DNA of 64,000 nt from Tardiphaga sp. vice304 (GCF_007018905.1 NZ_CP041402.1:2654001-2718000); one strand, 5' to 3'. Counted from the stretch's first letter, positions 45,352 through 54,764 are shown. Numbers and translations: made by a program. The notes: generated from the letters alone by a model not told the origin.

Positions 45352-45558
45352 TTAGAACTTCACGGTCGCCGCCACACGCGCGGCCCGTCGCGCCTGACCT
45401 GGGGCATCGACCGTGACGGCGGGCAGCACGGTGTCGGACTGGGCGTAAGCGGCAGTCGAGAAATCACAAAGCCACAGCGCGGCCCCGATCATCCAGGTCG
45501 CGCGAAAAGGTCGTCTGCCGCGGCGCGTGGCGGATCGGCAAAATTCGGCTGTTGTCAC
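45352..45558 (-). pseudogene. Probable relic of a TonB-dependent receptor (both ends, no middle)
   Basis: 68 codons: a signal peptide (TWMIGAALWLCDFSTAAYAQ), then QSDTVLPAVTVDAPGQ, which is the usual mature N-terminus of Bradyrhizobium-type siderophore receptors, and immediately RVAATVKF*, which looks like an outer-membrane beta-barrel C-terminus ending in Phe. A large internal deletion joining the two ends would explain this. It lies 13 bases upstream of the PepSY gene, the normal partner. The TonB family call is inferred from these two short pieces only. Confidence 0.45.
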
Positions 45559-45821
45559 GTCGGCTTATTTCCAGTGGGCGAAACAGGCTGCGACGTCTAA
45601 CAGCCGGTCGAAGCCGGGGTAACCGCCGGGCGGCTTGAATCCCTCTAAGCCGGAACGAACGGAGCATCGGCGTGGTCGCTGCATGCCGACGATGCGCCCT
45701 GAAGTGGTGTTCGAGTGTCAGGTCAGGGCCGGATGCCTGTGCGTTGCTGATTTTCGCAAGACACCCGGCATTTGGTGCGATAGTCGGGGCGGGGACGGCC
45801 CATGCGAGAGGTAGGCACGGT

Positions 45822-47141
45822 TTGCCAGACAAGTTTCCACCGCGAGGCCTGCCGGTTCCCACGGGGCGCGTCTCCAGACTGGCGCGTCTGGTCACGCTGG
45901 CCTCGGATGTCGCCGGCGGAATCGTGCTCGACGGCGCCAGGCAGTTCGTCGCCGGCAAACGTCCCAGCCTGGGCGACCTGCTGCTGACACCTGCCAATGC
46001 CTTCAAGGTGATGCACCGGCTCGCGCATCTGCGCGGCGCGGCGATGAAGGTGGGGCAACTGCTGTCGATGGACGCCGGCGAGATCTTGCCCCGCGAACTG
46101 GCCGATATTCTCGGGCGTTTGCGATCGGAAGCGCAGCCGATGCCGCGCAGCCAGTTGCGCGCGACGCTCGAGCGCCAGTGGGGCCGGGATTGGGAGCGGC
46201 GTTTCGCTTCGTTTTCCTTCGATCCGATCGCGGCGGCCTCGATCGGCCAGGTGCACCGCGCGCGGACCACGGACGGCCGCGAGCTTGCGATCAAGATCCA
46301 GTATCCCGGCGTCCGCGGCAGCATTGACAGCGATGTCGACAATGTTTCGTCGTTGCTTCGGATATCCGGCCTTCTGCCGGTAGGGCTGGATCTATCTCCG
46401 TTGCTCAGACAGGCCAAGCAGCAGTTGCACGAAGAGGCCGACTATGAGCGCGAGAGCAGAAACCTCGCGCGGTTCGCGGCTCTGCTGGCCGACAGCCCGG
46501 ACTACGTGTTGCCCGAGGTCTATCCCGACCTGACCCGCATGACCGTGCTTGTCATGTCGTATGTCGAGGGTGCGAGCCTGGACGATCTGGAAGCCGCGCC
46601 GCAGGCGCTGCGCGACCGCATCGTCACGCTGTTGATCGCTCTGGTGCTCCGCGAACTGTTCGAATTCAGGCTGATGCAGACCGACCCCAACTTTGCGAAC
46701 TACCGATACGACATCGCCACGCAGCGCCTCGTCCTGCTCGACTTCGGGGCGGTCCGGGAATTTTCTCCCGCGCTCGTGCAAGACTACCGCAGCCTGCTGC
46801 GTGCCGGTGTCGCGGGCGATCGGGCTTCGGCAAGCCGGTCGGCGCTCGCGCTCGGATTATTGTCCGGATCGATCCCGCGCGCCCGCCAGGACGCCGTGAT
46901 GGCGCTGTTCGACATGGCGATGCAGCCGTTGCGATATGATGGCCTGTTCGATTTCGGCACCACCGATCTTGCTGCGCGCTTGCGCGACGGCGGCATGGAA
47001 ATGGCCGTCAATCGCGACAACTGGCACGCTCCACCCGTGGATACTTTGTACTTGCAGCGCAAGATAGGCGGCATGTTTCTGCTCGCCAGCCGGCTCCGGG
47101 CGCGTGTCAATATCAGGGCGATGCTGGAAAAATATCTCTGA
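45822..47141 (+). CDS. ABC1 (UbiB/AarF/ADCK)-family atypical kinase
   Basis: 439 residues. Family signature KVGQLLSMDAGEILPRELADILGRL (KxGQ motif, which blocks ordinary kinase activity), Ala-rich nucleotide loop AAASIGQVHRA, Lys in AIKIQYPG, catalytic-loop-like QTDPNFANYRYD and metal motif LLDFGAVREF. UbiB proteins support ubiquinone synthesis, ADCK proteins lipid or quinone homeostasis. Start TTG 45822 (translating to MPDKFPPRGLPVP) because sequence conservation and GAGAGG upstream fit; the frame extends further with no sense. No Ubi genes lie nearby, so the exact process is open. Confidence 0.86.
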   Translation: MPDKFPPRGLPVPTGRVSRLARLVTLASDVAGGIVLDGARQFVAGKRPSLGDLLLTPANAFKVMHRLAHLRGAAMKVGQLLSMDAGEILPRELADILGRLRSEAQPMPRSQLRATLERQWGRDWERRFASFSFDPIAAASIGQVHRARTTDGRELAIKIQYPGVRGSIDSDVDNVSSLLRISGLLPVGLDLSPLLRQAKQQLHEEADYERESRNLARFAALLADSPDYVLPEVYPDLTRMTVLVMSYVEGASLDDLEAAPQALRDRIVTLLIALVLRELFEFRLMQTDPNFANYRYDIATQRLVLLDFGAVREFSPALVQDYRSLLRAGVAGDRASASRSALALGLLSGSIPRARQDAVMALFDMAMQPLRYDGLFDFGTTDLAARLRDGGMEMAVNRDNWHAPPVDTLYLQRKIGGMFLLASRLRARVNIRAMLEKYL

Positions 47142-47190
47142 TCGACGGTTGGAACCTCATGGCGGCGTTCGACCAACGGCGCTCTTTCTT

Positions 47191-47335
47191 CCTTCTCCCC
47201 TTGTGGGAGACGGCGGCGCGGACGAAGTCCGCGTCGGATGAGGGGTATTGTTTGGCTCGGTGCTCGTCGCCGCCCCCTCACCCGTCTCGACCGCTTCGCG
47301 GTCGATCCACCCTCTCTCACAAGGGGAGAGGGAAG
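47191..47335. repeat. Intergenic palindromic repeat, family 1, copy C
   Basis: CCTTCTCCCCTTGTGGGAGA at the left and CTCACAAGGGGAGAGGG at the right with inner GGATGAGGGG and CCCCTCACCCG; same unit as copies A and B. It fills the gap between convergent genes. Confidence 0.85.
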
Positions 47336-47383
47336 GAAGATCACACCCGCATCGGCATCAGGACGTAAAGCGCGCCCGCAGCG

Positions 47384-48058
47384 TCATCTTTCACTGCTCG
47401 CGGCAGAGGTCGGAGCCGGGCGCAGCTCGGCTGCGGGGGAGAGAGGCCCGCGCTTTCTCCACCTTCGCAGGTCCGCCGTGACCCCTATGGTAGCTGCGAT
47501 GACGAGCGCGCAGAGCGCCGCTTTCGACATCGTCTCCATCGTCCCCTCGATCAGCATGCTATGGACGACACTTCCCACGACAATGACCATCGCGAGCAGC
47601 ATATGGCTGATGCGCCAATTTCGCAGCCGCAGCCCCAATCGCCGCCGCAATGCCGCCAGAAGTGCCACGGCAAAGATCGCCCACATCGCGATCACGCCCC
47701 AAAGCGAGAACGGGGTCGGCGATGCGAACAGCAGGGCGTCGATCATGTCTGGGGGGCTGGTGATCCAGAGGCCGGCGACGTGGATCATCACCGCGACCAC
47801 CAGCGTGCCTCCGACCCAGCGATGTACACGCCGCGCCGAGCTGGCCGGTAGTCCCGGCAGATCACCGCGAATGAGCAAAGGCTGAAACAGCAGGGCACCC
47901 AGTGCGACAATTCCTGCCAGTCCGGCCAGGATGTAGACCGGACCACGCCAGGCGAGCAGGGGGCTCGCCATGGCCGCGGCGATCGGAATGCAGATGGCGG
48001 CCGCCACGCCAGCCCAGATCAGGGCCGCGCGGGCCACGTTCCGTCGCTTCGCCTGCAA
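47384..48058 (-). CDS. Ferric-reductase-like transmembrane protein (cytochrome b-type)
   Basis: 224 residues, six membrane segments. Histidine positions in HRWVGGTLVVAVMIHVAGLW and SHMLLAMVIVVGSVVHSML fit two heme-b sites as in the ferric-reductase-like/MsrQ superfamily. No flavin or NAD domain is attached, so electrons must come from another protein. It is preceded at 5 bases by the Tat-exported protein gene, so both form a two-gene operon; the pair suggests a periplasmic redox reaction whose partner is that protein (inference). The C-terminal tail is Ala/Pro-rich. The start MQAKRRNVARAAL has a usual positive-inside pattern. Confidence 0.8.
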   Translation of the reverse strand: MQAKRRNVARAALIWAGVAAAICIPIAAAMASPLLAWRGPVYILAGLAGIVALGALLFQPLLIRGDLPGLPASSARRVHRWVGGTLVVAVMIHVAGLWITSPPDMIDALLFASPTPFSLWGVIAMWAIFAVALLAALRRRLGLRLRNWRISHMLLAMVIVVGSVVHSMLIEGTMETMSKAALCALVIAATIGVTADLRRWRKRGPLSPAAELRPAPTSAASSER

Positions 48059-48063
48059 TTCGG

Positions 48064-48552
48064 TCAGGCCGGCTGCAGCACGAAGTGCGCCTCCAGGCTG
48101 GTTTCTTTCGCGCTGCGCATCACGGGACGCAGGAACACGGTTTTGAATTCGCCGCTGTCATACGCCAGATGACCGTGCGGCTGGCCGAAGATGGGAATGA
48201 TCTGCGGCATTTCGAGACGGAACACGCCGTTCTTGTCGGTGAGCGTGGCTCCGCGGCTTTGCGGCTCCTGCTCCTGACCTTCGGTGGTGTGCGCCCAGAT
48301 CTGGATGCGCTGCCCGGCGAGCGGAGCGCCGTCGCCGGCGCGGCGGACGGTGCCGCTCATCCAGAAGCCGCCCTTGCCGATCCGCTCCACGGTCGGCGCG
48401 CCCTTGACGTAATTGTTGGCCCCGCCCGACATCGACGGCGTCGGTGCGACGCCTTCGGCCCGAGCGGGCAGCAGCAGGCCGGAAACTCCGGTTGCCAATG
48501 CCGCCCCGCCGGCGGCAAGCAGGGCGCGGCGGTTCAGGACGGCGGTGGTCAT
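48064..48552 (-). CDS. Tat-exported protein with intradiol-dioxygenase-like beta domain
   Basis: 162 residues. Twin-arginine signal VLNRRALLAAGGAALATGVSG, cleaved near PARAEG. The rest is one beta-sandwich resembling the intradiol ring-cleavage dioxygenase/transthyretin-like fold: MSGTVRRAGDGAPLAGQRIQIWAHTTEG, TLTDKNGVFRLEMPQ. It is shorter than true intradiol dioxygenases, and I could not place the paired Tyr/Tyr/His/His iron ligands, so catalysis is unclear. ATG at 48552. The ferric-reductase-like gene follows after 5 bases; a heme protein passing electrons to an exported metalloprotein is a plausible setting. Confidence 0.7.
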   Translation of the reverse strand: MTTAVLNRRALLAAGGAALATGVSGLLLPARAEGVAPTPSMSGGANNYVKGAPTVERIGKGGFWMSGTVRRAGDGAPLAGQRIQIWAHTTEGQEQEPQSRGATLTDKNGVFRLEMPQIIPIFGQPHGHLAYDSGEFKTVFLRPVMRSAKETSLEAHFVLQPA

Positions 48553-48692
48553 GGAAACGGCTCCTCGCAGCGGTGCAGTCGCGCTACGGAGCTTACAGCA
48601 ATGAGCGCGAAACGCCCAGATGACGGAGGCAAGGAGAGCGACAGGCGTAATAACAGTGTTGTGAATACGTGTCGGATCCGACACGTAGCCAG

Positions 48693-50099
48693 CTACTTAC
48701 TCGGCCCGAAGTCCAGCGCCGGCATCTCGATCTGCGGGATTTCGATCTTGACGTTGGTGGTGTCGACCACCGACGTGTCGATCCAGTAGGTGACGAGCCC
48801 GGGCCACCAGATCACGATGATCACCAGGATGATCTGCATCGCGACCCACGGCATCGCGCCCCAATAGATGTCGCGGCTCTTCACCACCGGCGGTGCGATG
48901 CCGCGGAGATAAAACAGCGCGAAGCCGAACGGCGGATGCATGAACGAGGTCTGCATGTTGACGCAGAGCAGCACGCCGAACCAGACGAGGTCGATGCCGA
49001 GCTTGCTGGCGACGGGGGCGAGCAGCGGGATGATGATGAAAGCGATCTCGAAGAAGTCGAGGAAGAACGCCAGGAAGAACACGAAGATGTTGACGAATAT
49101 CAGGAAGCCGAGCGCGCCGCCGGGAAGACCCGTGAGCAGGTGCTCGATCCAGCGCGCGCCGTCCATGCCCTGGAAGACGAGGCTGAAGCAGGTCGAGCCG
49201 ATCAGGATGAACACCACCATCGAGGTCAGCCGCATCGTCGAGGTCATCGCCTGCTCGACCAGCGGCCAGGTCAGGCGGCGGTGCAAAGCGGCCAGCACCA
49301 TGGCGCCGACCGCGCCCATCGCGCCGGCTTCGGTCGGCGTGGCCAAGCCCATGCCGATGGTGCCAAGCACCAGGAAGATCAGCACGATCGAGGGGATCAT
49401 GCCCCACAGCACGCGGCTGACCAGCTTCCAGTTCAAGGGCTCGCGCACATCGGCCGGCAGCGGCGGCATCGAGTTCGGCCGCAGGAACGACAGCACCATG
49501 ATGTAGAGGATGAAGATCACGACCTGCAGGATCGAGGGGCCGATGGCGCCTAGATACATGTCGCCGACCGAGCGGCCGAGCTGGTCGGCCAGCACGATCA
49601 GCACCAGCGAGGGCGGGATCAGCTGCGTGATGGTGCCGGACGCCGCGATCACACCGGTGGCGACCTTCATGTCGTAGCCGTAGCGGATCATGATCGGGAG
49701 CGAGATCATGCCCATCGCGATCACCGAGGCTGCGACCGTGCCGGTGATGGCGCCGAGAATGGCGCCGACGATGATGACGGCATAGGCAAGGCCGCCGGGG
49801 ATCTTGCCGAACAATTGCCCGGTGCCTTCCAGCAGGTCCTCGGCGAGGCCGCAGCGCTCGAGGATCGCACCCATGAAGGTGAAGAACGGGATCGATAGCA
49901 AGAGGTCGTTGGAGATGGTGCCGTAGAAGCGGAACGGCAACGCTTGCAGGAACGACGGATCGAAATGGCTGGTCGCGATGCCGACGATGCCGAAGAACAG
50001 GCCGACGGCGGCCAGCGAAAACGCCACCGGGAATCCGATCAGCATGAACGTGATCATGGTGCCGAACATCAGCGGGGGCATCACGCCGTAGGAAAACAT
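48693..50099 (-). CDS. TRAP transporter large permease (DctM family)
   Basis: 468 residues, about twelve membrane segments. DctM markers: LLLSIPFFTFMGAILERCGLAEDLL, GAILGAITGTVAASVIAMGMISLPIMIRYGYD, ASGTITQLIPPSLVLIV and ATPTEAGAMGAVGAM. Start at ATG 50099 (MFSYGVMPPLMF); a TTG 12 codons upstream is possible but less likely. The DctQ-type gene precedes it by 57 bases on the same strand. Together they move a solute with Na+ or H+ across the inner membrane. No receptor gene adjoins; the two receptors at 40.9-43.3 kb are the likely partners (inference). Confidence 0.92.
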   Translation of the reverse strand: MFSYGVMPPLMFGTMITFMLIGFPVAFSLAAVGLFFGIVGIATSHFDPSFLQALPFRFYGTISNDLLLSIPFFTFMGAILERCGLAEDLLEGTGQLFGKIPGGLAYAVIIVGAILGAITGTVAASVIAMGMISLPIMIRYGYDMKVATGVIAASGTITQLIPPSLVLIVLADQLGRSVGDMYLGAIGPSILQVVIFILYIMVLSFLRPNSMPPLPADVREPLNWKLVSRVLWGMIPSIVLIFLVLGTIGMGLATPTEAGAMGAVGAMVLAALHRRLTWPLVEQAMTSTMRLTSMVVFILIGSTCFSLVFQGMDGARWIEHLLTGLPGGALGFLIFVNIFVFFLAFFLDFFEIAFIIIPLLAPVASKLGIDLVWFGVLLCVNMQTSFMHPPFGFALFYLRGIAPPVVKSRDIYWGAMPWVAMQIILVIIVIWWPGLVTYWIDTSVVDTTNVKIEIPQIEMPALDFGPSK

Positions 50100-50156
50100 C
50101 GGATGGTCCTGACTGCTAAAAAGTGTCGTGGTCAAAAGGTCGGAGAAACGGCCGCT

Positions 50157-50693
50157 TTATTGCAGCGGCGCTTCGTAATGGGTGTCGATCTTGACGATGC
50201 CGGCGAGCCCCGCGATCCGCTTGGCGAGTTCGGCCAGGCCCTGCAGCAGCAGCAGCAGGAAGCCGAGCGGCAGGATCATCTTGACCGGCCACAGGATCAG
50301 GCCGCCGGCATTGCTGGAGGTCTCCTGCAGGCGCCATGAATTGAGGAAGAACGGTGTGGTCAAATACAACAGATAGATCATCGCCGGCAGCAGGAAGCAG
50401 ATGATGCCGATGATATCGATCCACAGCCGGGCGCGGTCGGAGACTGCGGAGTACACCAGATCGACGCGGACATGTTCGTTGAGCCGCAAGGTTTGCGACG
50501 CGCCGAGAAACACGATCCCGGCAAACATGTACCACTGGATCTCGAGCCAGCCGTTCGACGAGTAGTTGAACAGATAGCGGATCGTGGCGTTGCCGGCGCT
50601 GACCAGGCAGGCAAGCAGTACCAGCCATTTGGCGATGAACCCGAAGGCATCGCTGAGCTGGTCGATCACGCGCGTGATTTTGAGTACGTCCAC
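50157..50693 (-). CDS. TRAP transporter small permease (DctQ family)
   Basis: 178 residues, four membrane segments with the DctQ pattern: FIAKWLVLLACLVSAGNATIRYLFNYSSNGWLEIQWYMFAGIVFLGASQTLRLNEHVRVDLVY early, then DIIGIICFLLPAMIYLLYL... and a final segment at ILPLGFLLLLLQGLAELAKR. The start ATG 50693 has GGGGAAGAG 10 bases upstream. First gene of the permease operon; the upstream gap of 184 bases to moaA should contain its promoter, but no clear -10/-35 was identified. Confidence 0.92.
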   Translation of the reverse strand: MDVLKITRVIDQLSDAFGFIAKWLVLLACLVSAGNATIRYLFNYSSNGWLEIQWYMFAGIVFLGASQTLRLNEHVRVDLVYSAVSDRARLWIDIIGIICFLLPAMIYLLYLTTPFFLNSWRLQETSSNAGGLILWPVKMILPLGFLLLLLQGLAELAKRIAGLAGIVKIDTHYEAPLQ

Positions 50694-50877
50694 TACTCTT
50701 CCCCTTGAACCCGTCCCGCACCCGTGGATTTCGGCTTTCTCATCGAGAAAGGGCAGCCTTTTGCGCTGCGTCCACGTGATGCGGCGGCACCATTTCAGCG
50801 CCTCGGTCGTCCGTCAATTGGTAATTCGGCAGATTGACGGCGGGGGTCTGGTAGCGGGGGAGGGGGAGCCGGGAGGA

Positions 50878-51909
50878 CTATCCCCCGGTGACGCTCATGT
50901 GCCGGCTCACGCTGGGCCGGTTGTGGCGGCGGTCGATGATGAAGTCGTGGCCCTTCGGCTTGGTGCCGATGGCGCGGTCGATGGTTGCGCTGAGCAGCGC
51001 ATCGTCCGGCGAGGCGCGCAGCGGCTTGCGCAGATCGGAGGCATCCTCGTGGCCGAGGCAGGTGTGGATCGTGCCGGTGCAGGTGATGCGGACGCGGTTG
51101 CAGGATTCGCAGAAATTATGGGTCATCGGCGTAATGAAGCCGAGCTTGCCGCCGGTCTCACTGACGCGGACGTAACGGGCAGGGCCGCCGGTGTCGTCGG
51201 GAAGGTCGGTCAGCGTGAAGTTGGTGGCGAGCCTGCCGCGCAGCAGCGACAGCGGCACGTACTGGTCGATGCGGCCTTCGCCGATCTCGCCCATCGGCAT
51301 CACCTCGATCAGGGTCAGCGCCATGTCGCGGCCGTGGCACCACTGCATCAGCGAGGGGATTTCTTCCTCATTGAGGCCCTTCAGCGCCACTGCGTTGATC
51401 TTCACGGCCAGGCCCGCCGCCTGCGCCGCGTCGATGCCGGCCAGAACCTTGGAAAGGTCGCCCCAGCGGGTGATGGCGCGGAATTTGTCGGGGTCGAGCG
51501 TGTCCATCGAAACGTTGATGCGCTTGACGCCGCAATCGGCCAGTTCCTGGGCATATTTCGAAAGCAGCGAACCGTTGGTGGTCAGGGTCAGCTCGCGCAG
51601 CGCGCCCGTCCTGAGGTGCCGCGACAGCGAACGCACCAGCGACATCAGGTTGCGGCGGACCAGCGGCTCGCCGCCGGTGAGGCGCAGCTTGGTGACACCC
51701 TTGTCGATGAAGGCCGAGCACAGACGGTCGAGCTCTTCCAGCGTCAGCAGGTCGGCCTTGGGCAGGAAGGTCATGTCTTCCGACATGCAGTAGAAACAAC
51801 GCAGGTCGCAGCGGTCGGTGACGGAGACGCGCAGATAGTCGATGGTCCGGCCGAACGGATCGATCATCGCGGAACCCGCCTTGGACGGTGTCAGTGCGGA
51901 TACAGCCAT
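50878..51909 (-). CDS. moaA: GTP 3',8-cyclase (molybdenum cofactor biosynthesis)
   Basis: Radical SAM enzyme that starts molybdopterin synthesis, making 3',8-cyclo-GTP. 343 residues. N-terminal cluster motif [18 protein letters not shown], then the C-terminal cluster in [22 protein letters not shown], and the C-terminal GG (SVTGG) needed for activity. Start at ATG 51909 or at the internal M15 ([13 protein letters not shown]). No other moa gene is near. It supplies cofactor needed by the molybdenum hydroxylase at 21.7-27.7 kb. The radical motif is CDLRCFYC, Cx3Cx2C, as the family requires. Confidence 0.95.
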   Translation of the reverse strand: MAVSALTPSKAGSAMIDPFGRTIDYLRVSVTDRCDLRCFYCMSEDMTFLPKADLLTLEELDRLCSAFIDKGVTKLRLTGGEPLVRRNLMSLVRSLSRHLRTGALRELTLTTNGSLLSKYAQELADCGVKRINVSMDTLDPDKFRAITRWGDLSKVLAGIDAAQAAGLAVKINAVALKGLNEEEIPSLMQWCHGRDMALTLIEVMPMGEIGEGRIDQYVPLSLLRGRLATNFTLTDLPDDTGGPARYVRVSETGGKLGFITPMTHNFCESCNRVRITCTGTIHTCLGHEDASDLRKPLRASPDDALLSATIDRAIGTKPKGHDFIIDRRHNRPSVSRHMSVTGG

Positions 51910-51991
51910 GCCATCGAGTCCTGTCGCTGCTTTTAAACCAGCATCTTGAAGAAGTCCGGCACGCCTGCCGGTGGCTCAATGTAGTCACGCA

Positions 51992-52021
51992 AACGCCCCG
52001 GCACAATCGTGCCGGGGCGTT
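51992..52021 (-). terminator. Hairpin/terminator after the lipoprotein gene
   Basis: Perfect 13-bp stem (AACGCCCCGGCAC/GTGCCGGGGCGTT), 4-base loop. On the minus strand only three Ts follow, so termination may be partial. Lies 26 bases after the lipoprotein stop. Confidence 0.7.
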
Positions 52022-52047
52022 ACAGAAATCGAACTGGATACTGGAAC

Positions 52048-52491
52048 TTAACGGGCCGGCGCCGGGAACGGCGAACCCTCGGCGGGCGCGGCAGCGGCCG
52101 GCGCGGGCGCGGCGCGCTTCTTGGCGGCCTTGCGGGCGGCGCGGCGCGGCGGCGTCATCGGCTGCAATTCGGCGACCACCGGGCTCGGATCGACGACGGT
52201 GGTGGCGGCCGTGGTGAAGTCGCCGGGGACCTTGGTCACGGTGACTGGCACGGTGACTGGCTGGTACTTCGCCAGATTGAAGGTCGCGGTGAAACCGGTT
52301 TCGGTGGCGATCGGGAGCGAGCAGGGCGTCTTGCAGCCCGGGCCGACCGAGGTCACGACGTCGGCGCCGGGCGGCACCGAATCGAATTGCACGGTGACCG
52401 GCACCGGCGACGATTTGAAGCCATCCATGGAAAACGAGGCGCAGCCAGCGAGGCTGAGGCTTGCTGCCGCTAATACAATAACTCGACGCAT
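52048..52491 (-). CDS. Small lipoprotein with PEGA-like domain
   Basis: 147 residues. Lipoprotein signal MRRVIVLAAASLSLAGC with lipobox LAGC, then an immunoglobulin-like PEGA pattern (VTVQFDSVPPGADVVTSVGPGCKTPCSLPIATETGFTATF...), where two Cys (GPGCKTPC) may form a disulfide, and a Lys/Ala/Pro-rich tail (AARKAAKKRAAPAPAAAAP) of low complexity that could touch peptidoglycan. The start at 52491 gives a proper signal peptide; upstream extension has none. Function unknown. The tail composition is like histone H1 or spacer regions and is typical of rhizobial cell-surface lipoproteins. Confidence 0.8.
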   Translation of the reverse strand: MRRVIVLAAASLSLAGCASFSMDGFKSSPVPVTVQFDSVPPGADVVTSVGPGCKTPCSLPIATETGFTATFNLAKYQPVTVPVTVTKVPGDFTTAATTVVDPSPVVAELQPMTPPRRAARKAAKKRAAPAPAAAAPAEGSPFPAPAR

Positions 52492-52640
52492 GGTCTGTCC
52501 GTTTCTTTCGCGGCTGGCCGCAGTCCCCATGCCCGACAATAGAAGTCCGGGCTTTGCCGTGCAACCGCCCGGGCGGGGATAGTTAAGCAATGGTTAATGT
52601 GCGGCCGAACGGTTTTGAAACATTCAGCAACATCAACCGG

Positions 52641-53324
52641 TTAAAAACTCTTTCCGGGCAGCAGCCGGCTGACCGCGGCCGGCAGGTCGCGGAAATGGCC
52701 GATCAGCAGATCCGGCTTCAGATCGGCGATCGGCACGTCGGTATAGCCGAATTCGACGCCGATGACCGGTACCCCGGCACGGCGCGCCACGCCGATGTCC
52801 GGGCCGGCATCGCCGACCATGACCACCGACGACATCCGGCCGCCGGCTTTCGCCACCGTCTGCTGCAGGATCACCGGATCGGGTTTGGAGACGCCGAACG
52901 TGTCGGCGCCGCAGATCGCCGCAAAGCGTGACGTCAGTTCGAGCTGCTCGAGCAGCCGTCGGGACAGCCATTCCAGCTTGTTGGTGCAGACCGCGAAGCG
53001 GTGGCCCGAAGCCTCCATTTCGTCGAGGGCGGCGATCAGCCCGTCGAACGGCCGCGAATCGTCGGCGATGTGTTCGGCGTAATAATCGATGAAGTCGGAG
53101 GTCAGGCGGGTCACGTCGGCCACGCCCATCTCGCGGCCTTCGGCCTCCAGCCCGCGCTCGATCAGCCGGCGCGCGCCCTGGCCGATCATCTTGCGGGCGG
53201 ATTCCAGCGGCACCGGCGCCAGGCCCTCGCGGGCCAGCACCCAGTTCAATGCGCTGATCAGATCGGGCGCGGTGTCCACCAGCGTGCCGTCGAGATCGAA
53301 GATGACCAGGGAGAAATCACTCAT
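52641..53324 (-). CDS. gph: Phosphoglycolate phosphatase (HAD superfamily)
   Basis: 227 residues. HAD motif I IFDLDGTLVDTAPD (nucleophile and acid Asp), motif II VCTNK (Thr), motif III KPDPV, motif IV VGDAGPDIGVARRAG; the cap is the helical C1 type. Removes phosphate from 2-phosphoglycolate formed by Rubisco side-reaction or DNA repair, feeding glycolate/glyoxylate. ATG at 53324 (MSDFSLVIFDLDG). Divergent from rpiA. Phosphoglycolate phosphatases and other HAD phosphatases are hard to separate by sequence alone; the close match of all motifs makes Gph most probable. Confidence 0.88.
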   Translation of the reverse strand: MSDFSLVIFDLDGTLVDTAPDLISALNWVLAREGLAPVPLESARKMIGQGARRLIERGLEAEGREMGVADVTRLTSDFIDYYAEHIADDSRPFDGLIAALDEMEASGHRFAVCTNKLEWLSRRLLEQLELTSRFAAICGADTFGVSKPDPVILQQTVAKAGGRMSSVVMVGDAGPDIGVARRAGVPVIGVEFGYTDVPIADLKPDLLIGHFRDLPAAVSRLLPGKSF

Positions 53325-53503
53325 GCGGGGATCGCTAGCGGCGGCGCCGCTGCGGCGCAAGTCCTGAATCGGCGGGTGAGGTTCAGGACGCCACAGGCCA
53401 ACAGGTGGGAAAGCCCACCAGCCGCCCTGTTCCTCGCCGCCAAACGTCGCTAGATAGGCGGATCGCCGTACGGCACCGAATGAAGCGCAGGACCCGGCCC
53501 AGC

Positions 53504-54205
53504 ATGACCATGGATGAATTGAAGCGGCAGGCGGCGGCGCAGGCGCTGGAGCACGTCCAGGACGGCATGAAGCTTGGGCTGGGCACCGGCTCGACCGCCA
53601 AGCACTTCGTCGACCTGCTCGGCGCGCGAATCGCGCAGACCGGACTGAAGGTGATCGGTGTGCCGACCTCGGAGGCCACCCGCGCGCAGGCGGAAAGCTG
53701 CGGCGTGCCGCTGACCACGCTGGACGCTATCGACCGGCTCGACCTGACCGTCGACGGCGCCGACGAGATCGACGCCAACCTCAATTTGATCAAAGGCGGC
53801 GGCGGCGCCCTGCTGCGCGAGAAGATCGTGGCGGCTGCCTCCGACCGCATGATCGTCATTGCCGACGATTCCAAATGGGTCGAGGTGCTCGGCCGCTTCC
53901 CGCTGCCGATCGAGGTGATCCCGTTCGGACTAGCGGCGACCAGGCGCGCCATCGCAGGCGTGTTCGGCGCCTGCGGCCTGTCCGGCGAGATGGCGGTCCG
54001 CCAGGACGGCTCCGGCCATGCTTTTGTCACCGATGGGGGCCACTGGATCATCGATGCCCGGCTCGGGCAGATTTCCGACGCGCCGCGCCTCGCAGGGCTG
54101 CTCGGCGCGATCCCGGGCGTCGTCGAGCACGGGCTTTTTATTGGCCTCGCCAGTATCGCCATGCTGGCAGGATCAAACGGCATTCGCACATTTAAGCGGC
54201 CCTGA
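53504..54205 (+). CDS. rpiA: Ribose-5-phosphate isomerase A
   Basis: 233 residues. Interconverts ribose-5-phosphate and ribulose-5-phosphate in the pentose-phosphate pathway. RpiA motifs: [15 protein letters not shown] (phosphate loop), [29 protein letters not shown] (active-site Asp, Glu, Lys), and [11 protein letters not shown] at 53504 ([21 protein letters not shown]) gives the family length; a second in-frame ATG lies two codons later. Codon use and GC match the neighbours. It lies head to head with gph (179-base gap), and the next gene starts 26 bases after its stop, so co-transcription with the DUF2059 protein and gor is likely. Confidence 0.95.
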   Translation: MTMDELKRQAAAQALEHVQDGMKLGLGTGSTAKHFVDLLGARIAQTGLKVIGVPTSEATRAQAESCGVPLTTLDAIDRLDLTVDGADEIDANLNLIKGGGGALLREKIVAAASDRMIVIADDSKWVEVLGRFPLPIEVIPFGLAATRRAIAGVFGACGLSGEMAVRQDGSGHAFVTDGGHWIIDARLGQISDAPRLAGLLGAIPGVVEHGLFIGLASIAMLAGSNGIRTFKRP

Positions 54206-54230
54206 CGCCGCAACCCACGGAGAATCGACC

Positions 54231-54764
54231 ATGACCAACCGTTCCAACATGCTGCTGGCGCTCGGCCTCGCGCTCGGCCTCGCCGGCCCCGCGATGCCGG
54301 CCTATGCGCAGGCGCCCGCGGCGACGCCGGCCCCGCTGAAGCCGGCAACCCCGGCGGCGATCGGCTACGCCAAGGAAATCCTGGTGATGAAGAACGCCAG
54401 CGCGATGTATGCCGGCGCCGTGTCGAACATGGTGCAGCGGGTCAAGGATTCGGTGCTGCAGAACAATCTCAACTACCAGAAGGACCTCAACGAGGTCGCC
54501 GTCGTGGTGGCGCAGAAGCTGGCCGGTCGCGAAAACGAGATCAGCGAGCAGATGGCGAAGATCTATGCCAGCGACTTCACCGAAGCCGAATTGAAAGACC
54601 TCGTTGTGTTCTACAAGTCGGCGCTCGGCCAGAAGCTCCTGGTGCAGGAGCCGAAGTCGATCCAGTCCAGCATGGCCTATATGCAGAACTGGGCGAAGAA
54701 TTTTTCTGAAGAGATCAACGGCCAGTTCCGCGCCGAGATGCGCAAGCGCGGCAAGGAAATCTAA
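54231..54764 (+). CDS. Exported DUF2059-domain protein
   Basis: 177 residues. Sec signal peptide MLLALGLALGLAGPAMPAYAQ, a Pro/Ala linker and an all-helical DUF2059 domain (EILVMKNASAMYAGAV..., then ELKDLVVFYKSALGQKLL..., typical of the family). Function unknown; periplasmic. ATG at 54231 after CGGAG. It lies between rpiA and gor on the same strand, a neighbourhood I recall as common in Rhodopseudomonas and Bradyrhizobium. The start is fixed by the signal peptide. A hairpin follows the stop codon. Confidence 0.85.
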   Translation: MTNRSNMLLALGLALGLAGPAMPAYAQAPAATPAPLKPATPAAIGYAKEILVMKNASAMYAGAVSNMVQRVKDSVLQNNLNYQKDLNEVAVVVAQKLAGRENEISEQMAKIYASDFTEAELKDLVVFYKSALGQKLLVQEPKSIQSSMAYMQNWAKNFSEEINGQFRAEMRKRGKEI

